Source: Candidatus Avedoeria danica
GTDB lineage: Bacteria; Chloroflexota; Anaerolineae; Epilineales; Epilineaceae
Assembly (NCBI GenBank): GCA_016703025.1
Contig: JADJCV010000004.1
Location: forward strand, 186,001 to 250,000
Direction of reading: 5' to 3'
DNA length: 64,000 nucleotides
Shown here: piece by piece, positions 35,214 to 43,822 of the stretch
Numbering within the stretch: position 1 is the first letter of the stretch
How the letters are laid out: the number at the start of each line of letters is the position of its first letter
Position numbers and translations under genes: made by a program
The notes under the pieces: generated by a model
Databases searched by the model: none
The model's input: only the letters and a program-made list of their open reading frames with translations
What the model was told of the DNA's origin: nothing

Positions 35214-35947
35214 TACGCGCCGGCCGGATCGGCGCACGCTGCGCACGTTGTGCCGGCAGGCCCCACCACCTCGCGGCCGTTCGAGACCTCCTCGCCGCAG
35301 ACCGCGCAGACCGCGCGGCGATCGGGATGGCTGATGATCGCCGCCGGGTCGATGGTCAGCGTCACGGGCAGCACATCGACGAGCTCGGCGTCCGGCATGC
35401 GCTGGTAGCCGAGGACGTACGCCGCCCAGCGGGGGGCGATGGCGCCGACTTCGATCCCACCCGCGGCGCCCATGGGGGCCATGCCAAGCCCGGTGTCCCT
35501 TCCGCCAGCTGCCACGGTCGCGGCATCCGCCGCCCACGCCCCAACGCGCGTGCGAACGTCCAGCTGCGGCCGACACCGCACCGCGGCGCCTCCATGCGTG
35601 TCGACGAGCGTCACCGCGACGCGCCCGTAGTCCTCGACGCGCATCGTCCGCCGTCCGACCCAGCAGTTGGCGGTCACGGCGACGCCGTCGCTGAAGCACC
35701 CATCGCTCTCGACGACGGCCAGCAGGCGCTTGTCGGCTTGCGGCAGTGGGATGCCGAGTGCGGCCGCGCCGGCCAAGGTGAGGCGGGCGCCGAGGACCTG
35801 GCGCGGGCAGAGGTGGGCGTGGCGCTCGGCGGAGCGGCGGAGCGCCTCGGGCAGCGCGGGGTGAGCGGGGTCGCGGGCGATCAGCGCGTCGACGTCGAAG
35901 GGAGGGGGAGCCGGGTCGCGCCGATCGCCCGTGCCGGCGCTGTTCAC
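35171..35947 (-). CDS. FmdE-like protein with zinc ribbon
   Basis: A 258-residue protein related to the E subunit of formylmethanofuran dehydrogenases (PF02663). Visible are RRSAERHAHLCPRQVLGARL, LLAVVESDGCFSDGVAVTANCWVG and RVAVTLVDTHGGAAVRCRP, with the conserved His/Cys/Asp metal residues, and a C-terminal zinc ribbon CAVCGEE...CAACA. Free-standing FmdE proteins occur in many non-methanogens, where their role is thought to concern molybdenum enzymes but is not settled. The GTG start overlaps the upstream gene's stop in GTGA, so the two are coupled. Confidence 0.85.
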   Translation of the reverse strand: MNSAGTGDRRDPAPPPFDVDALIARDPAHPALPEALRRSAERHAHLCPRQVLGARLTLAGAAALGIPLPQADKRLLAVVESDGCFSDGVAVTANCWVGRRTMRVEDYGRVAVTLVDTHGGAAVRCRPQLDVRTRVGAWAADAATVAAGGRDTGLGMAPMGAAGGIEVGAIAPRWAAYVLGYQRMPDAELVDVLPVTLTIDPAAIISHPDRRAVCAVCGEEVSNGREVVGPAGTTCAACADPAGAYYRLRERGPSSHSA

Positions 35948-36372
35948 GCCGCCATGAGCGTCAGGATCACGGCGAAGACCACCATCTGCACGAGCACGTA
36001 GCCCTCGGTCAGCGCCCAGAGGCGCTTGTCCGTGTCGCTGAACATCGCGGTGCCCAGCGTCGATGTCGCGACGAAGCCGAGCCACAGCACGGCCGCCACA
36101 GTCGCGGCCGCGGCGACCGTCGTGGCCGCGGTCGCATGGAGCACGGCATGGAGGACCAGCGCCATGATCGCCGCGCCGACCGCCATCACGGCGTAGCCGG
36201 GCATCGCCTTGGACTGCATCTCCTTAAGCTCGGCCTCGTTCTTGTTGCCCCAGCCCATCAGCTCCAGCCAGAGCTTGCCGAACAACGGGCCGTACCACAC
36301 GAAGCCAAGCGCCATGGCGGCCACGACACAGACAACGATCGCGATCCAGTTCACGTGCTCGAGCAGTTCCAT
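35944..36372 (-). CDS. DUF1761 family membrane protein
   Basis: A 142-residue protein with four hydrophobic segments (about 8-28, 55-75, 80-103, 118-140). The signature WIAIVVCVVAAMALGFVWYGPLFGKLW, quoted here as VAAMALGFVWYGPLFGKLW, is that of DUF1761, whose function is unknown. The ATG has AGGAGG eight bases upstream. First gene of a two-gene operon with the FmdE-like protein. Confidence 0.9.
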   Translation of the reverse strand: MELLEHVNWIAIVVCVVAAMALGFVWYGPLFGKLWLELMGWGNKNEAELKEMQSKAMPGYAVMAVGAAIMALVLHAVLHATAATTVAAAATVAAVLWLGFVATSTLGTAMFSDTDKRLWALTEGYVLVQMVVFAVILTLMAA

Positions 36373-36442
36373 CCCGTCCTCCTCGTGTGTCGGCGCGGTC
36401 GCTGACGTGGCCCGGATGCCGGCAGCGCCGCTGACGGGCGGC

Positions 36443-36471
36443 ATGATGAAACGCATGTTCAGTCTTGTCAA
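36443..36471 (-). promoter_or_regulatory. Promoter of the DUF1761-FmdE operon
   Basis: On the minus strand a consensus TTGACA (36471-36466), 17 bases and CATCAT (36448-36443), about 70 bases before the ATG. The -35 is perfect; the -10 matches at four of six positions. Confidence 0.6.
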
Positions 36472-36503
36472 GGCGCTACAATCGGCGATCGCCACGCCCT
36501 GTC

Positions 36504-36543
36504 ACCCTGGACGCCAACCCAATACCCTGGACGCCAACCCTAT
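36504..36543. repeat. 20-bp direct duplication abutting the rlmH start
   Basis: ACCCTGGACGCCAACCCAAT is followed at once by ACCCTGGACGCCAACCC and then TATG, so the second copy runs into the rlmH start codon. No Shine-Dalgarno sequence lies between. Confidence 0.75.
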
Positions 36544-37021
36544 GCCCCTCCGCCTCCACCTGATCGCCGCCGGCGACCGCCCGCCCCGCTGGGTGGCCGA
36601 GGGTTTCGATGACTACGCCCGTCGCCTGGTCGGCGACGTGACGCTGCGGCTCGTCGAGGTCGACGTGGCGCGCCGGGTGAAGGGCGCCGACGTCGCGCGG
36701 GCCGTGGCCGACGAGGGCAAGCGGATGCTGGCCGCCGTGCCGCCCACCGCCCGCGTTGTCGCCCTGGCCGTCGAGGGCCAAGCGTGGTCGACGGACGATG
36801 TCGTCGCACGGCTGGCGACGTGGACGACGGACGGACGCGACGTCGCACTGCTCGTCGGCGGCCCCGACGGCTTGGCGCCGGCCTGTCTCGCACGGGCGGA
36901 GGATCGCTGGTCGCTCGGGCCGCTGACGTTGCCGCACATGCTCGTGCGGGTGATCGTGGCCGAGGCGTTGTATCGGGCGTGGAGCGTCCGGGCAGGGCAT
37001 CCGTACCATCGGGCCGGCTGA
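36542..37021 (+). CDS. rlmH: RlmH, 23S rRNA pseudouridine-1915 N3-methyltransferase
   Basis: A 159-residue SPOUT enzyme that methylates the pseudouridine of helix 69 in the large-subunit rRNA. The knotted C-terminal region is clear: LLVGGPDGLAPACLARAEDR, then LTLPHMLVRVIVAEALYRAW and AGHPYHR at the very end. The N-terminus (LRLHLIAAGDRPPRWVAEGFDDYARRL) is standard and the length is normal. The start is marked by the N-terminal homology rather than a ribosome site. Confidence 0.97.
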   Translation: MPLRLHLIAAGDRPPRWVAEGFDDYARRLVGDVTLRLVEVDVARRVKGADVARAVADEGKRMLAAVPPTARVVALAVEGQAWSTDDVVARLATWTTDGRDVALLVGGPDGLAPACLARAEDRWSLGPLTLPHMLVRVIVAEALYRAWSVRAGHPYHRAG

Positions 37022-37100
37022 AGACACGTGTTCGGGCCGGCGGTACGCTGTGCCCCAATCCTTCGCGTCGGGCACCGCCCGCCAATCGTGTCGGGCAACC

Positions 37101-37979
37101 TTACGGTGCAACACCCTCCGGCAGCGTGCCGGCGCGAATCGCATCGGCCGAGGTGATGCTCTCCGCCTTCGACTTCTCGACGACCGTCACCTTCGTCATC
37201 ACGTCCCCGACCGCCAGCTGGCGGACGACGTCCATGCCCTTGGTGACCTGGCCGAACACGGCGTAGCTGCCGTCGAGCTGCGCCGCGCTCTCGCGGTTGA
37301 GCACGAAGTAGAACTGGCTGCCGGCGGAGTCCGGCTCTCCCCCCCGTGCCATCGCCAGCGAGCCGACGCTGTGCGGGATCGGGTTGTCCGCGATGAACTC
37401 GCCCGTGATCTCATAGCCCGGACCGCCCATGCCGGTGCCCTGCGGGTCACCGCCCTGCACGACGAAGTCCGGCACGACGCGATGGAACGTCAGGCCGTCG
37501 TAGAAACCCTCGCGGGCCAGGAAGGCGAAGCTGTTGACGGTGATCGGCGCCTCTTCGGGGAACAGCTCGGCCTCGATCGTGCCCTTGCTCGTCTCCCACG
37601 TGACGAAGTAGCTCTTGTTCGCCGCGTCGAGCGCCTGGTCGGCCGCCTCGGTGTACGTCTTCTTGTCCGTCACCGGCGCGGCCGGTGCGGGGGCCGTCGG
37701 CACCTGCACGGTGCTGACCGCCAGCCCGCTCGCGTCCGTCGGCGCTGCGGCCGCTGCAGTGGGCTCCGCCGTCGCCGGCGTTCCGTCGCCGCGCCGCATC
37801 ATGAAGCCGACGAGCAGGATGGCCGCAAGCGCGAGCGCGCCGAGCGCGATCATCGCGAAACGGCGGGCGCTGTCGTCGCCGCCATTGGTGCTTCCGGGCG
37901 CGGTCGATGGGCCGCTCGAACTGCCGCGGTACCGCGGATGGGTGCGCTCGGTGAGGCGGGACGGCTTGCGGTTGGCCAT
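37101..37979 (-). CDS. Membrane-anchored cyclophilin-type peptidylprolyl isomerase
   Basis: A 292-residue protein: basic, Ser-rich cytosolic head; one membrane helix (FAMIALGALALAAILLVGFMM, about 43-62); an Ala/Thr/Pro spacer; and the cyclophilin domain (from about 125). The domain shows FFPEEAP-like LFPEEAPITVNSFAFLAR, FYDGLTFHRVVPDFVVQGGDP, GTGMGGPGYEI, HSVGSLAMARGGEPDSAGSQF and YAVFGQVTKGMDVV. The catalytic Arg and Gln/Phe positions are kept. It should assist folding outside the membrane. The start MANRK is chosen for AGGAG nine bases upstream. Confidence 0.94.
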   Translation of the reverse strand: MANRKPSRLTERTHPRYRGSSSGPSTAPGSTNGGDDSARRFAMIALGALALAAILLVGFMMRRGDGTPATAEPTAAAAAPTDASGLAVSTVQVPTAPAPAAPVTDKKTYTEAADQALDAANKSYFVTWETSKGTIEAELFPEEAPITVNSFAFLAREGFYDGLTFHRVVPDFVVQGGDPQGTGMGGPGYEITGEFIADNPIPHSVGSLAMARGGEPDSAGSQFYFVLNRESAAQLDGSYAVFGQVTKGMDVVRQLAVGDVMTKVTVVEKSKAESITSADAIRAGTLPEGVAP

Positions 37980-38048
37980 GGTCAGCTCCTGCACGGCGGA
38001 TCGGGGTGGGTTCAGGGTGGGCGGCGAAGGCTGCGCCGATTGTAACAC

Positions 38049-38088
38049 GGAGGAGCGGGGGGCCGGCTGTCCGGCCCCCCGCTCCTCC
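38049..38088. terminator. Strong hairpin after the macroglobulin gene
   Basis: Arms GGAGGAGCGGGGGGCCGG and CCGGCCCCCCGCTCCTCC, 18 bases each, close on a CTGT loop. It sits 24 bases past the end of the minus-strand macroglobulin gene. No T-run follows, so it may stop polymerase with help or just protect the mRNA end. Confidence 0.6.
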
Positions 38089-38111
38089 TCCCCTTCGTGC
38101 TCGCATCGCGG

Positions 38112-41100
38112 CTAGCGGGACACGATCACGCTCGGCAGGTAGTTCACATGACCCGGCCTGATCGGCGGCGTCACGACCTCGCCATCGAGGGTCACGCCGT
38201 AAGGACGACCCTTGGCCGTCGTCACCTCGGCGCCCGTGATGCTGAGGCCTTCGCCTTCGCCGGCGACGCGGCGGAGGGTGATCCGCAGGAGGCCAGCGCC
38301 CGTCGTGCCGTCGGCCGGCGCGAAGGCCGCCACCCGCGCGCTGCGGCCGTCGATGTCGGTGAGCACATCGGCATCGGCCAGGCGATCGCCGGCGGTGGCG
38401 CCGTCGATCTGCCAACCGGCGGGCACGGACAGCGAGACCTCGAGGGCGCCGACGGCCGTGTCGCCCACCACGGTGATCGTCAGCTCGGTCACCGTCCCAA
38501 CGCCGACGTCGGCGCTCGGGTAGGCGGCGTGCAGCGCCGCGGTCCCGCTGGCCGTTGGCGGCGGGGCGACCGATTGGCCGCACATCGCCCCGGCTCGCCC
38601 GCCTGCGAGCGCGACGTCGGCGACCGACGTCCGGCCGTCGCCGTTCACATCGCGTCCGATGGCGCTCGTCCAGCTGTCGGCCACGAGCGAGGCGTCGAAA
38701 CCGGTCAACCGGCAGTCGCGGTCGAAGTCGCCGGCCAGCGGCGGGCGCTCGCGGACCGCGGACTGCGCGATCGCCACCTTGGCCGAAGCCGAGCGGCCCC
38801 AGACTTCGGGGCGGTACATGGCGTACGCCTGCGCCGGCCGGGCGCTGAACTCGCCGGGCGTGATCGCGCGGGCGGCGTAGTCGAAGTTGTGCGTGCCGGC
38901 GGGCAGGTACGTGCTGAAGAACGTCGCGCCCTCGTCGCGCACCTCCTTGCGCTCGTAGCCCCACCAGCGCCAGTGCCACGGCCAGTCCTGGCCGTCCGGC
39001 ACGCGCTTGGACTCGGTGTCGAGGGCTTCGTTCAGCGCCTCGAGGCCGGCCGGCAGGAGGTCCTCGATCAGGACGAACGAGAGATCTTCCTTCGTCGTCA
39101 GCTCGACATGGACGTTCACGATGTCGCCGACCGCCCAGTCGGTGGACGTGTCCACGTCGCCCTTGGCGCGCAGCGGCGTGTAGCTGCGCGCCAGGTCGAT
39201 GCCGAGCCCGGCCGCCTTCGTCTCGGCGAAGCCGTCGTAGTAGAGCGCCAGCTGGCCGACGACGGTGTAGTACGCCGCGCCTTGGCCGGTCTTCTCGATC
39301 GTCAGCTGGTGGACGCCCGGCTGCAGCGCCGCGCCGGAGAGCTGGATCGGCGGGATCTGGCGGGTGACGTTCGTGCGGTCCACGTGGCCGCCGGCAACGG
39401 TTTGGCCGTCGACGATGACTTTCCAGTCATAGTCGGACGCCAGCTCGCCGCGCTCGACGGCGAAGTCCGTCAGGCCGAGGACGGCGAAGGCGGTGTCGTG
39501 CGTCGTGTACCAGCCGGCGCCGTCGCGGTGGCCCATCAGCCAGTGGGCGGCCTTCACGGCCAGCGGATCGTTCGGGCGGCGGGCGAGGACGGCCTGGAGC
39601 GCGGTGGCGGTGTACTTCTGGGCCGAGGCCATCGTCCGCCAGTGGTAGCCGTCCCACTCCGGGTAGCCCCACGGGCTCTTCTTCGTGATCATCGGCCAGA
39701 ACGCGTCGGCACCGGTCACCTCGGCCTGGGCGATCAGCTCGCCGAGCGCGATGTCCGCTTCGGCGTCGCGGCCGAGCCGGTCCAGCGCCAGGACGAGCAT
39801 GGCGCGCGCGAACGGCTCGAAGTCGGCCCGCGCGGCGAACACGCCCATCGTCAGGGCGACGTCCCCGCGGCCGGCCTGGGCCAGCACGAACGCGGCGTAC
39901 GCCCTGAGGCGAGCGTCGGGCTCGTCGGCCGTGTTCGTCGCGAGCCACGCGAAGCCGCGGTCGAGCACGGCGGCGTCGACGTCGAAGCCGGCGTCGCGCG
40001 ACAGGACGAGGCCGTGGAGGACGTAGGCGGTCAGGTAGGTCGGCCGGGCGTAGTAGTTCTCCGGCCTGCCGCCCCACCAGCCCCAGCTGCCGTCGGCGTT
40101 CTGGAAGCCGTACAGTTTCTGCAGGCCGACGCTCATGTATTCCGGCAGCACGTCCGTGACAGCGGGTGCCTCGATGCCGAGCTGGTTCACCAGCCGGCCG
40201 ACGATCGCGTTCGGCAGCATCCGGCTCATCGTCTGCTCGACGCAGCCGTACGGGTAGCCGATCAGGCTCTCGACGCCGTCCAGGATCGAGGCTGCCACGC
40301 CGGGTGCGAGTCGGACCTCGATCGACGACGCGTCGGGATGGGCGTTGTACGGTACGTCGTACGACTCGATGACCTTGGCGCTCTCGACCGCTCCGGCGCG
40401 CACGAAGCGCTCCGGCACGGCGAACGGCTTGATCGGCAGCGGCATCTCCAGCGCGTCGTTGCCGGCATCCGTCGTCAGCGCCGCCGTGACGACCGTGTCA
40501 CCGACCTGGCTGGCGACGACGCTGTAGCGCGCCGACTGCGTCGTGTTGAACGGCAGCGAGAGGTCGCGGGCACCCGGGTCGAGCTGCACGAGGCCGGGTG
40601 CGTCGAGCGTCGTCCGGGCGGCGAGGGCGCCGTCGGGACGCGCGTAGTTGCGGCCGAGGATGTCGACGGCGAAGCGATCGCCCTGGACGGCGAAGCGGGG
40701 CAGCGCCAGATCGGCCTGCACGTCCTTCGTGACCGTCACCTCACCCTTGGCCTCGCCCACCCGCGCGTCGACGGCGATCGCCCGGGCGAAGCCGACCCAG
40801 GTCGTCAGCGTGTCCGGCAGCGTCAAGCTGATCGTAACCTCGCCGTTCGCATTCGTTTCGAGGTCGGCCTTCCAGAAGGCGGTGTCCGGGAAGGCCTTGC
40901 GGGGCGCCGGCTCGGTGGTCGATGCGTCGTCGCCCTTGTTGCCCGGCTCGGGGGTCGCCGCGGGCGGCGGGTTGCCGCCTCGCCCCGGCCCGCCGGCGTC
41001 CGCCTCCGGGAACCCGTAGCCCTGCGTCGGCCGCAGGCTGTCGAATGTCCCGACGGTCTGCGTCCAGTCCTTCCAGAACGTGTCGAACAGGCTGCCGGAC

Positions 41101-43649
41101 GTGTCCTTGGCCAGGGCGAGGACGGCCTTGTCCACCAGCGCGAACGAGAGCTGGGCCTGGACGGGCGCTCCGGCGGCGTCCGTGACGCGCAGCGTGAAGC
41201 GGCCCTCGTCGCCCGGCGCGTGCAGGGCGCTGTCCGGCACGACCTCGACCTTGAGCCGCTTGTCCTCGGCCGGCACGACGAGCGCGACGGACGATGTGAG
41301 CAGCTGGCCCTCGGCCCGGTTGTAGCCCGTGCGCACGTCGTTCTTCTTCCACAACGAGACCGTGACGTACGCGTTCGGTGCGAACTCGGCGGTCACCGGG
41401 ATGGCGACCGTGGTCGCGCCGCTCACCGGCACGACCATCGATGTGTGGACGGCGTCGCGCTCGATCGTCACGAGCGCCGTCGTGGTCACGGGCGACTTGA
41501 TGAGAAGCTGTGCGGTGTCGCCCGGGCGGTAGCTGTCGCGGTCGAGGCGCAGCTCGATGGACTCACCCCACCAATACCACGGCCGGAAGGCGTCGTAGAA
41601 CCACGCCCAGCCGTAGCCCTGCACGGCGTTGCCCGCGCCGTCGGTGGCATCGGCCTGCAGCTCGTACCAGCCCTCTTTCAGATCCTCGATGCGCACCGGC
41701 GCCGTGCCGTCCGTGCCCGTCGTGACGGTGACGGTCCGGCGGACGACCTGGCCGTTGCCGTCCCACTGCTTGAGCGAGACGGTGGCCTTCACGCCGGCGA
41801 CCGGCGCGCCGTCGTGATCGCGGGCGCGCAGCGTCATCGCCAGCGTCTCGCCGACCTTGAGGCCGTAGCGCTCGTTCTCGAGCGTCAACTCGAAGCGCGC
41901 CGGGTAGATCATCGCGCTGGCCTCGGCCACGACGGGCCGTCGGCTGGCGTCCGTCACCTCGGCCTCGAATGCGATCAGCTGGTTGGCGGCGTCTGCCGGC
42001 AGCGCGATCGTCGTCACCGACTTGCCCTCGGCATCGAGGACGGCCGTGTACTCCTTGAGCGGCATCTGGTCCGATCCGCGCCAGCCCCAGCCGTAGTATG
42101 TGCGGAGCACGACCTCGGCCCCGGCGGCCGGCTGGCCGAAGTAGTACCGCGCGGCCACGGTCACGTGGGCCGTGTCGCCCTTGACATACCACGGCCGATC
42201 CGTCGTGATCGTCACCTCGTAATCCGGCTTGACGTAGTCCTCGACCTTGAACGAGCCGTAGAACGTCTGCTCGGCGGTTGCGACCTCGAGGCCCCAGTTG
42301 CCGCGCGACGCGTCGACGTCCAGCGTCAGTTCGCCGTACAAGCTGCCGTACGCGTCGCTGGTATGCTGCGTGCGGCTGACCTGGTTGCGGTTCGCGTCGC
42401 GGATCGTCACCGTGACGGGCGTCGTGGCGTCGAGGACGCGGTACCCTTCGAGCGCGATCGCGCGCACGGACGCCTTCCAATGGACGGTGTGGCCCGGTCG
42501 GTAGATCGGGCGATCCGTGTGGATGTGGGCCGCTTGCCGGGCCAGGCCGGGCGCTCCGGCGCCGACAGGCCCGGCGAAGTCGCGCCAACCCCACCAGAAG
42601 CCGCCGCTCTGCCACGTTCCGGACAACCCGACGAGCGTGAATGCACCCCCGACGCGGCCGACGATGTAGGCGGCCGGGTGATCGGCGCCGAACGTGCCGA
42701 CGCCGTCCGCGTTCGTCGTGCCGTCGCCGATGCGCTGGCCGGCGGCGTCGTAGATCGCGAGCGCCGCACCGCCCGTCGGCGTGCCGGCGGGCACCGTGGT
42801 GAGCCAGGCCGTCAAGCCGTCCAGGCCGCGCTTGGCGACGAGGCCGTGATCGGTGACGATGAGGAGGCCCTGGCTGCGGCCGATCCGCGGCGCGCCGGCG
42901 TCGATGACGTAGGCACCCGTGCCGACGGAGGCCGGCAGCACGAGGGCGTGCGCGGCGTCGTTCGTGTCGACGTGACCCTGCCACTCGGCCACCATGGTCA
43001 GTCCGGCGGTCGGGATCGGCTGCTCCTTACCCGTTGTGCGCGCGAGCTCGACGGCCGAAAGGCGTTCGATGAGGCCGGCCTCGTCCAGCGCGAACAGCTT
43101 GGCGTTCAGCGTGATCCGCGGAAAGCCCGGCTGAACGGCGATCCGGCGTGCGCCGCCCGGTGAGAGGAACTGCAAGGGCAGCGAACTCCAGCCGAAGCTC
43201 ATCGACTGCCCGCCGTCGGCGGCCGTCGTGAACGACCAGACGTACGGGCTTGGGAGGACGTCGTTGCCGCGCTCGTCCTTCAGCCCGGCGGCCAGCGTCG
43301 CGGTGTGTCTGGTGAGCGCCGGCAGCGGCTCGGCGGGCTCGAACGCAAACGACTGGTGCTTTTCGTCGACGGCGCGCATGCGGCCCGCGACGGCAGGCTG
43401 GAGAGAGAACGACGCCGCAACGCTCGCCGGGTCCATCACCCGGTCGAACGAGATGCTCAACGTCGTCCCGGCCCAGACGCTCTGGTCGCCGGCGTTCGGG
43501 TACGTGCCGGTGATCGGGCCGCGCTGCGCGTGCGCCGCGCCGCCGGATGCTGCGATGGTGGCCGCGACGGCCAGCGCGGCGAACGCCATCAGGCGTCCGG
43601 GCACTGTCCGGCGGACGAGCGACGGAATGAAGTGGGAACGGAGGTTCAT
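38112..43649 (-). CDS. Secreted alpha-2-macroglobulin-like protein with dockerin-type and YLP tail
   Basis: Giant exported protein of 1845 residues. After a signal peptide (PGRLMAFAALAVAATIAAS) and a Big_5-like domain (TYPNAGDQSVWAGTTLSI) it follows the bacterial macroglobulin plan: MG domains (THRDRPIYRPGHT-type AHIHTDRPIYRPGHTVHWK), the bait region near FLVPA, DTLTTWVGFARAI, then the thioester YPYGCVEQTMSRMLP (about 1135) and the helical toroid of TED. Proteases that cut the bait would be trapped by the thioester. The tail has a dockerin-like calcium repeat (DFDRDCRLTGFDASLVADSW, DVNGDGRTSVADVAL), a cohesin-like strand domain and the end PGHVNYLPSVIVSR. The ATG has AGGAG upstream. Confidence 0.93.
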   Translation of the reverse strand: MNLRSHFIPSLVRRTVPGRLMAFAALAVAATIAASGGAAHAQRGPITGTYPNAGDQSVWAGTTLSISFDRVMDPASVAASFSLQPAVAGRMRAVDEKHQSFAFEPAEPLPALTRHTATLAAGLKDERGNDVLPSPYVWSFTTAADGGQSMSFGWSSLPLQFLSPGGARRIAVQPGFPRITLNAKLFALDEAGLIERLSAVELARTTGKEQPIPTAGLTMVAEWQGHVDTNDAAHALVLPASVGTGAYVIDAGAPRIGRSQGLLIVTDHGLVAKRGLDGLTAWLTTVPAGTPTGGAALAIYDAAGQRIGDGTTNADGVGTFGADHPAAYIVGRVGGAFTLVGLSGTWQSGGFWWGWRDFAGPVGAGAPGLARQAAHIHTDRPIYRPGHTVHWKASVRAIALEGYRVLDATTPVTVTIRDANRNQVSRTQHTSDAYGSLYGELTLDVDASRGNWGLEVATAEQTFYGSFKVEDYVKPDYEVTITTDRPWYVKGDTAHVTVAARYYFGQPAAGAEVVLRTYYGWGWRGSDQMPLKEYTAVLDAEGKSVTTIALPADAANQLIAFEAEVTDASRRPVVAEASAMIYPARFELTLENERYGLKVGETLAMTLRARDHDGAPVAGVKATVSLKQWDGNGQVVRRTVTVTTGTDGTAPVRIEDLKEGWYELQADATDGAGNAVQGYGWAWFYDAFRPWYWWGESIELRLDRDSYRPGDTAQLLIKSPVTTTALVTIERDAVHTSMVVPVSGATTVAIPVTAEFAPNAYVTVSLWKKNDVRTGYNRAEGQLLTSSVALVVPAEDKRLKVEVVPDSALHAPGDEGRFTLRVTDAAGAPVQAQLSFALVDKAVLALAKDTSGSLFDTFWKDWTQTVGTFDSLRPTQGYGFPEADAGGPGRGGNPPPAATPEPGNKGDDASTTEPAPRKAFPDTAFWKADLETNANGEVTISLTLPDTLTTWVGFARAIAVDARVGEAKGEVTVTKDVQADLALPRFAVQGDRFAVDILGRNYARPDGALAARTTLDAPGLVQLDPGARDLSLPFNTTQSARYSVVASQVGDTVVTAALTTDAGNDALEMPLPIKPFAVPERFVRAGAVESAKVIESYDVPYNAHPDASSIEVRLAPGVAASILDGVESLIGYPYGCVEQTMSRMLPNAIVGRLVNQLGIEAPAVTDVLPEYMSVGLQKLYGFQNADGSWGWWGGRPENYYARPTYLTAYVLHGLVLSRDAGFDVDAAVLDRGFAWLATNTADEPDARLRAYAAFVLAQAGRGDVALTMGVFAARADFEPFARAMLVLALDRLGRDAEADIALGELIAQAEVTGADAFWPMITKKSPWGYPEWDGYHWRTMASAQKYTATALQAVLARRPNDPLAVKAAHWLMGHRDGAGWYTTHDTAFAVLGLTDFAVERGELASDYDWKVIVDGQTVAGGHVDRTNVTRQIPPIQLSGAALQPGVHQLTIEKTGQGAAYYTVVGQLALYYDGFAETKAAGLGIDLARSYTPLRAKGDVDTSTDWAVGDIVNVHVELTTKEDLSFVLIEDLLPAGLEALNEALDTESKRVPDGQDWPWHWRWWGYERKEVRDEGATFFSTYLPAGTHNFDYAARAITPGEFSARPAQAYAMYRPEVWGRSASAKVAIAQSAVRERPPLAGDFDRDCRLTGFDASLVADSWTSAIGRDVNGDGRTSVADVALAGGRAGAMCGQSVAPPPTASGTAALHAAYPSADVGVGTVTELTITVVGDTAVGALEVSLSVPAGWQIDGATAGDRLADADVLTDIDGRSARVAAFAPADGTTGAGLLRITLRRVAGEGEGLSITGAEVTTAKGRPYGVTLDGEVVTPPIRPGHVNYLPSVIVSR

Positions 43650-43753
43650 GTCGACGCACTCCTTTGGTCGTGCCGTTGCGCACGATGTCCGTTGCCGCGA
43701 GGCGCCCCCTCGGGCGGCAATCCGGCAACCCATACGCCCGGGGGCGGGGGAAC

Positions 43754-43782
43754 GTGACGGACGCGCGCGGACGCGGGATAAT
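43754..43782 (+). promoter_or_regulatory. Promoter of the AI-2E family gene
   Basis: GTGACG (43754-43759), 17 bases, GATAAT (43777-43782); the ATG is 40 bases further on. It lies in the 173-base gap between the divergent macroglobulin and permease genes. Confidence 0.5.
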
Positions 43783-43822
43783 CCGCGCCGTCGGACGAGC
43801 TTGAGCATCGGGGGAGGATCAC

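Noticed and set aside
38112..38800. Cellulosome component, because of dockerin/cohesin-like tail
   Set aside because: No glycoside hydrolases or scaffoldin in the window; dockerin-like units are common in non-cellulolytic secreted proteins.
38097..43163. Very long open frame on the plus strand opposite the macroglobulin gene
   Set aside because: In DNA this GC-rich, antisense frames stay open by codon bias; the protein is Arg/Gly/Val-rich with no domain, while the minus frame has clear macroglobulin motifs and the thioester.
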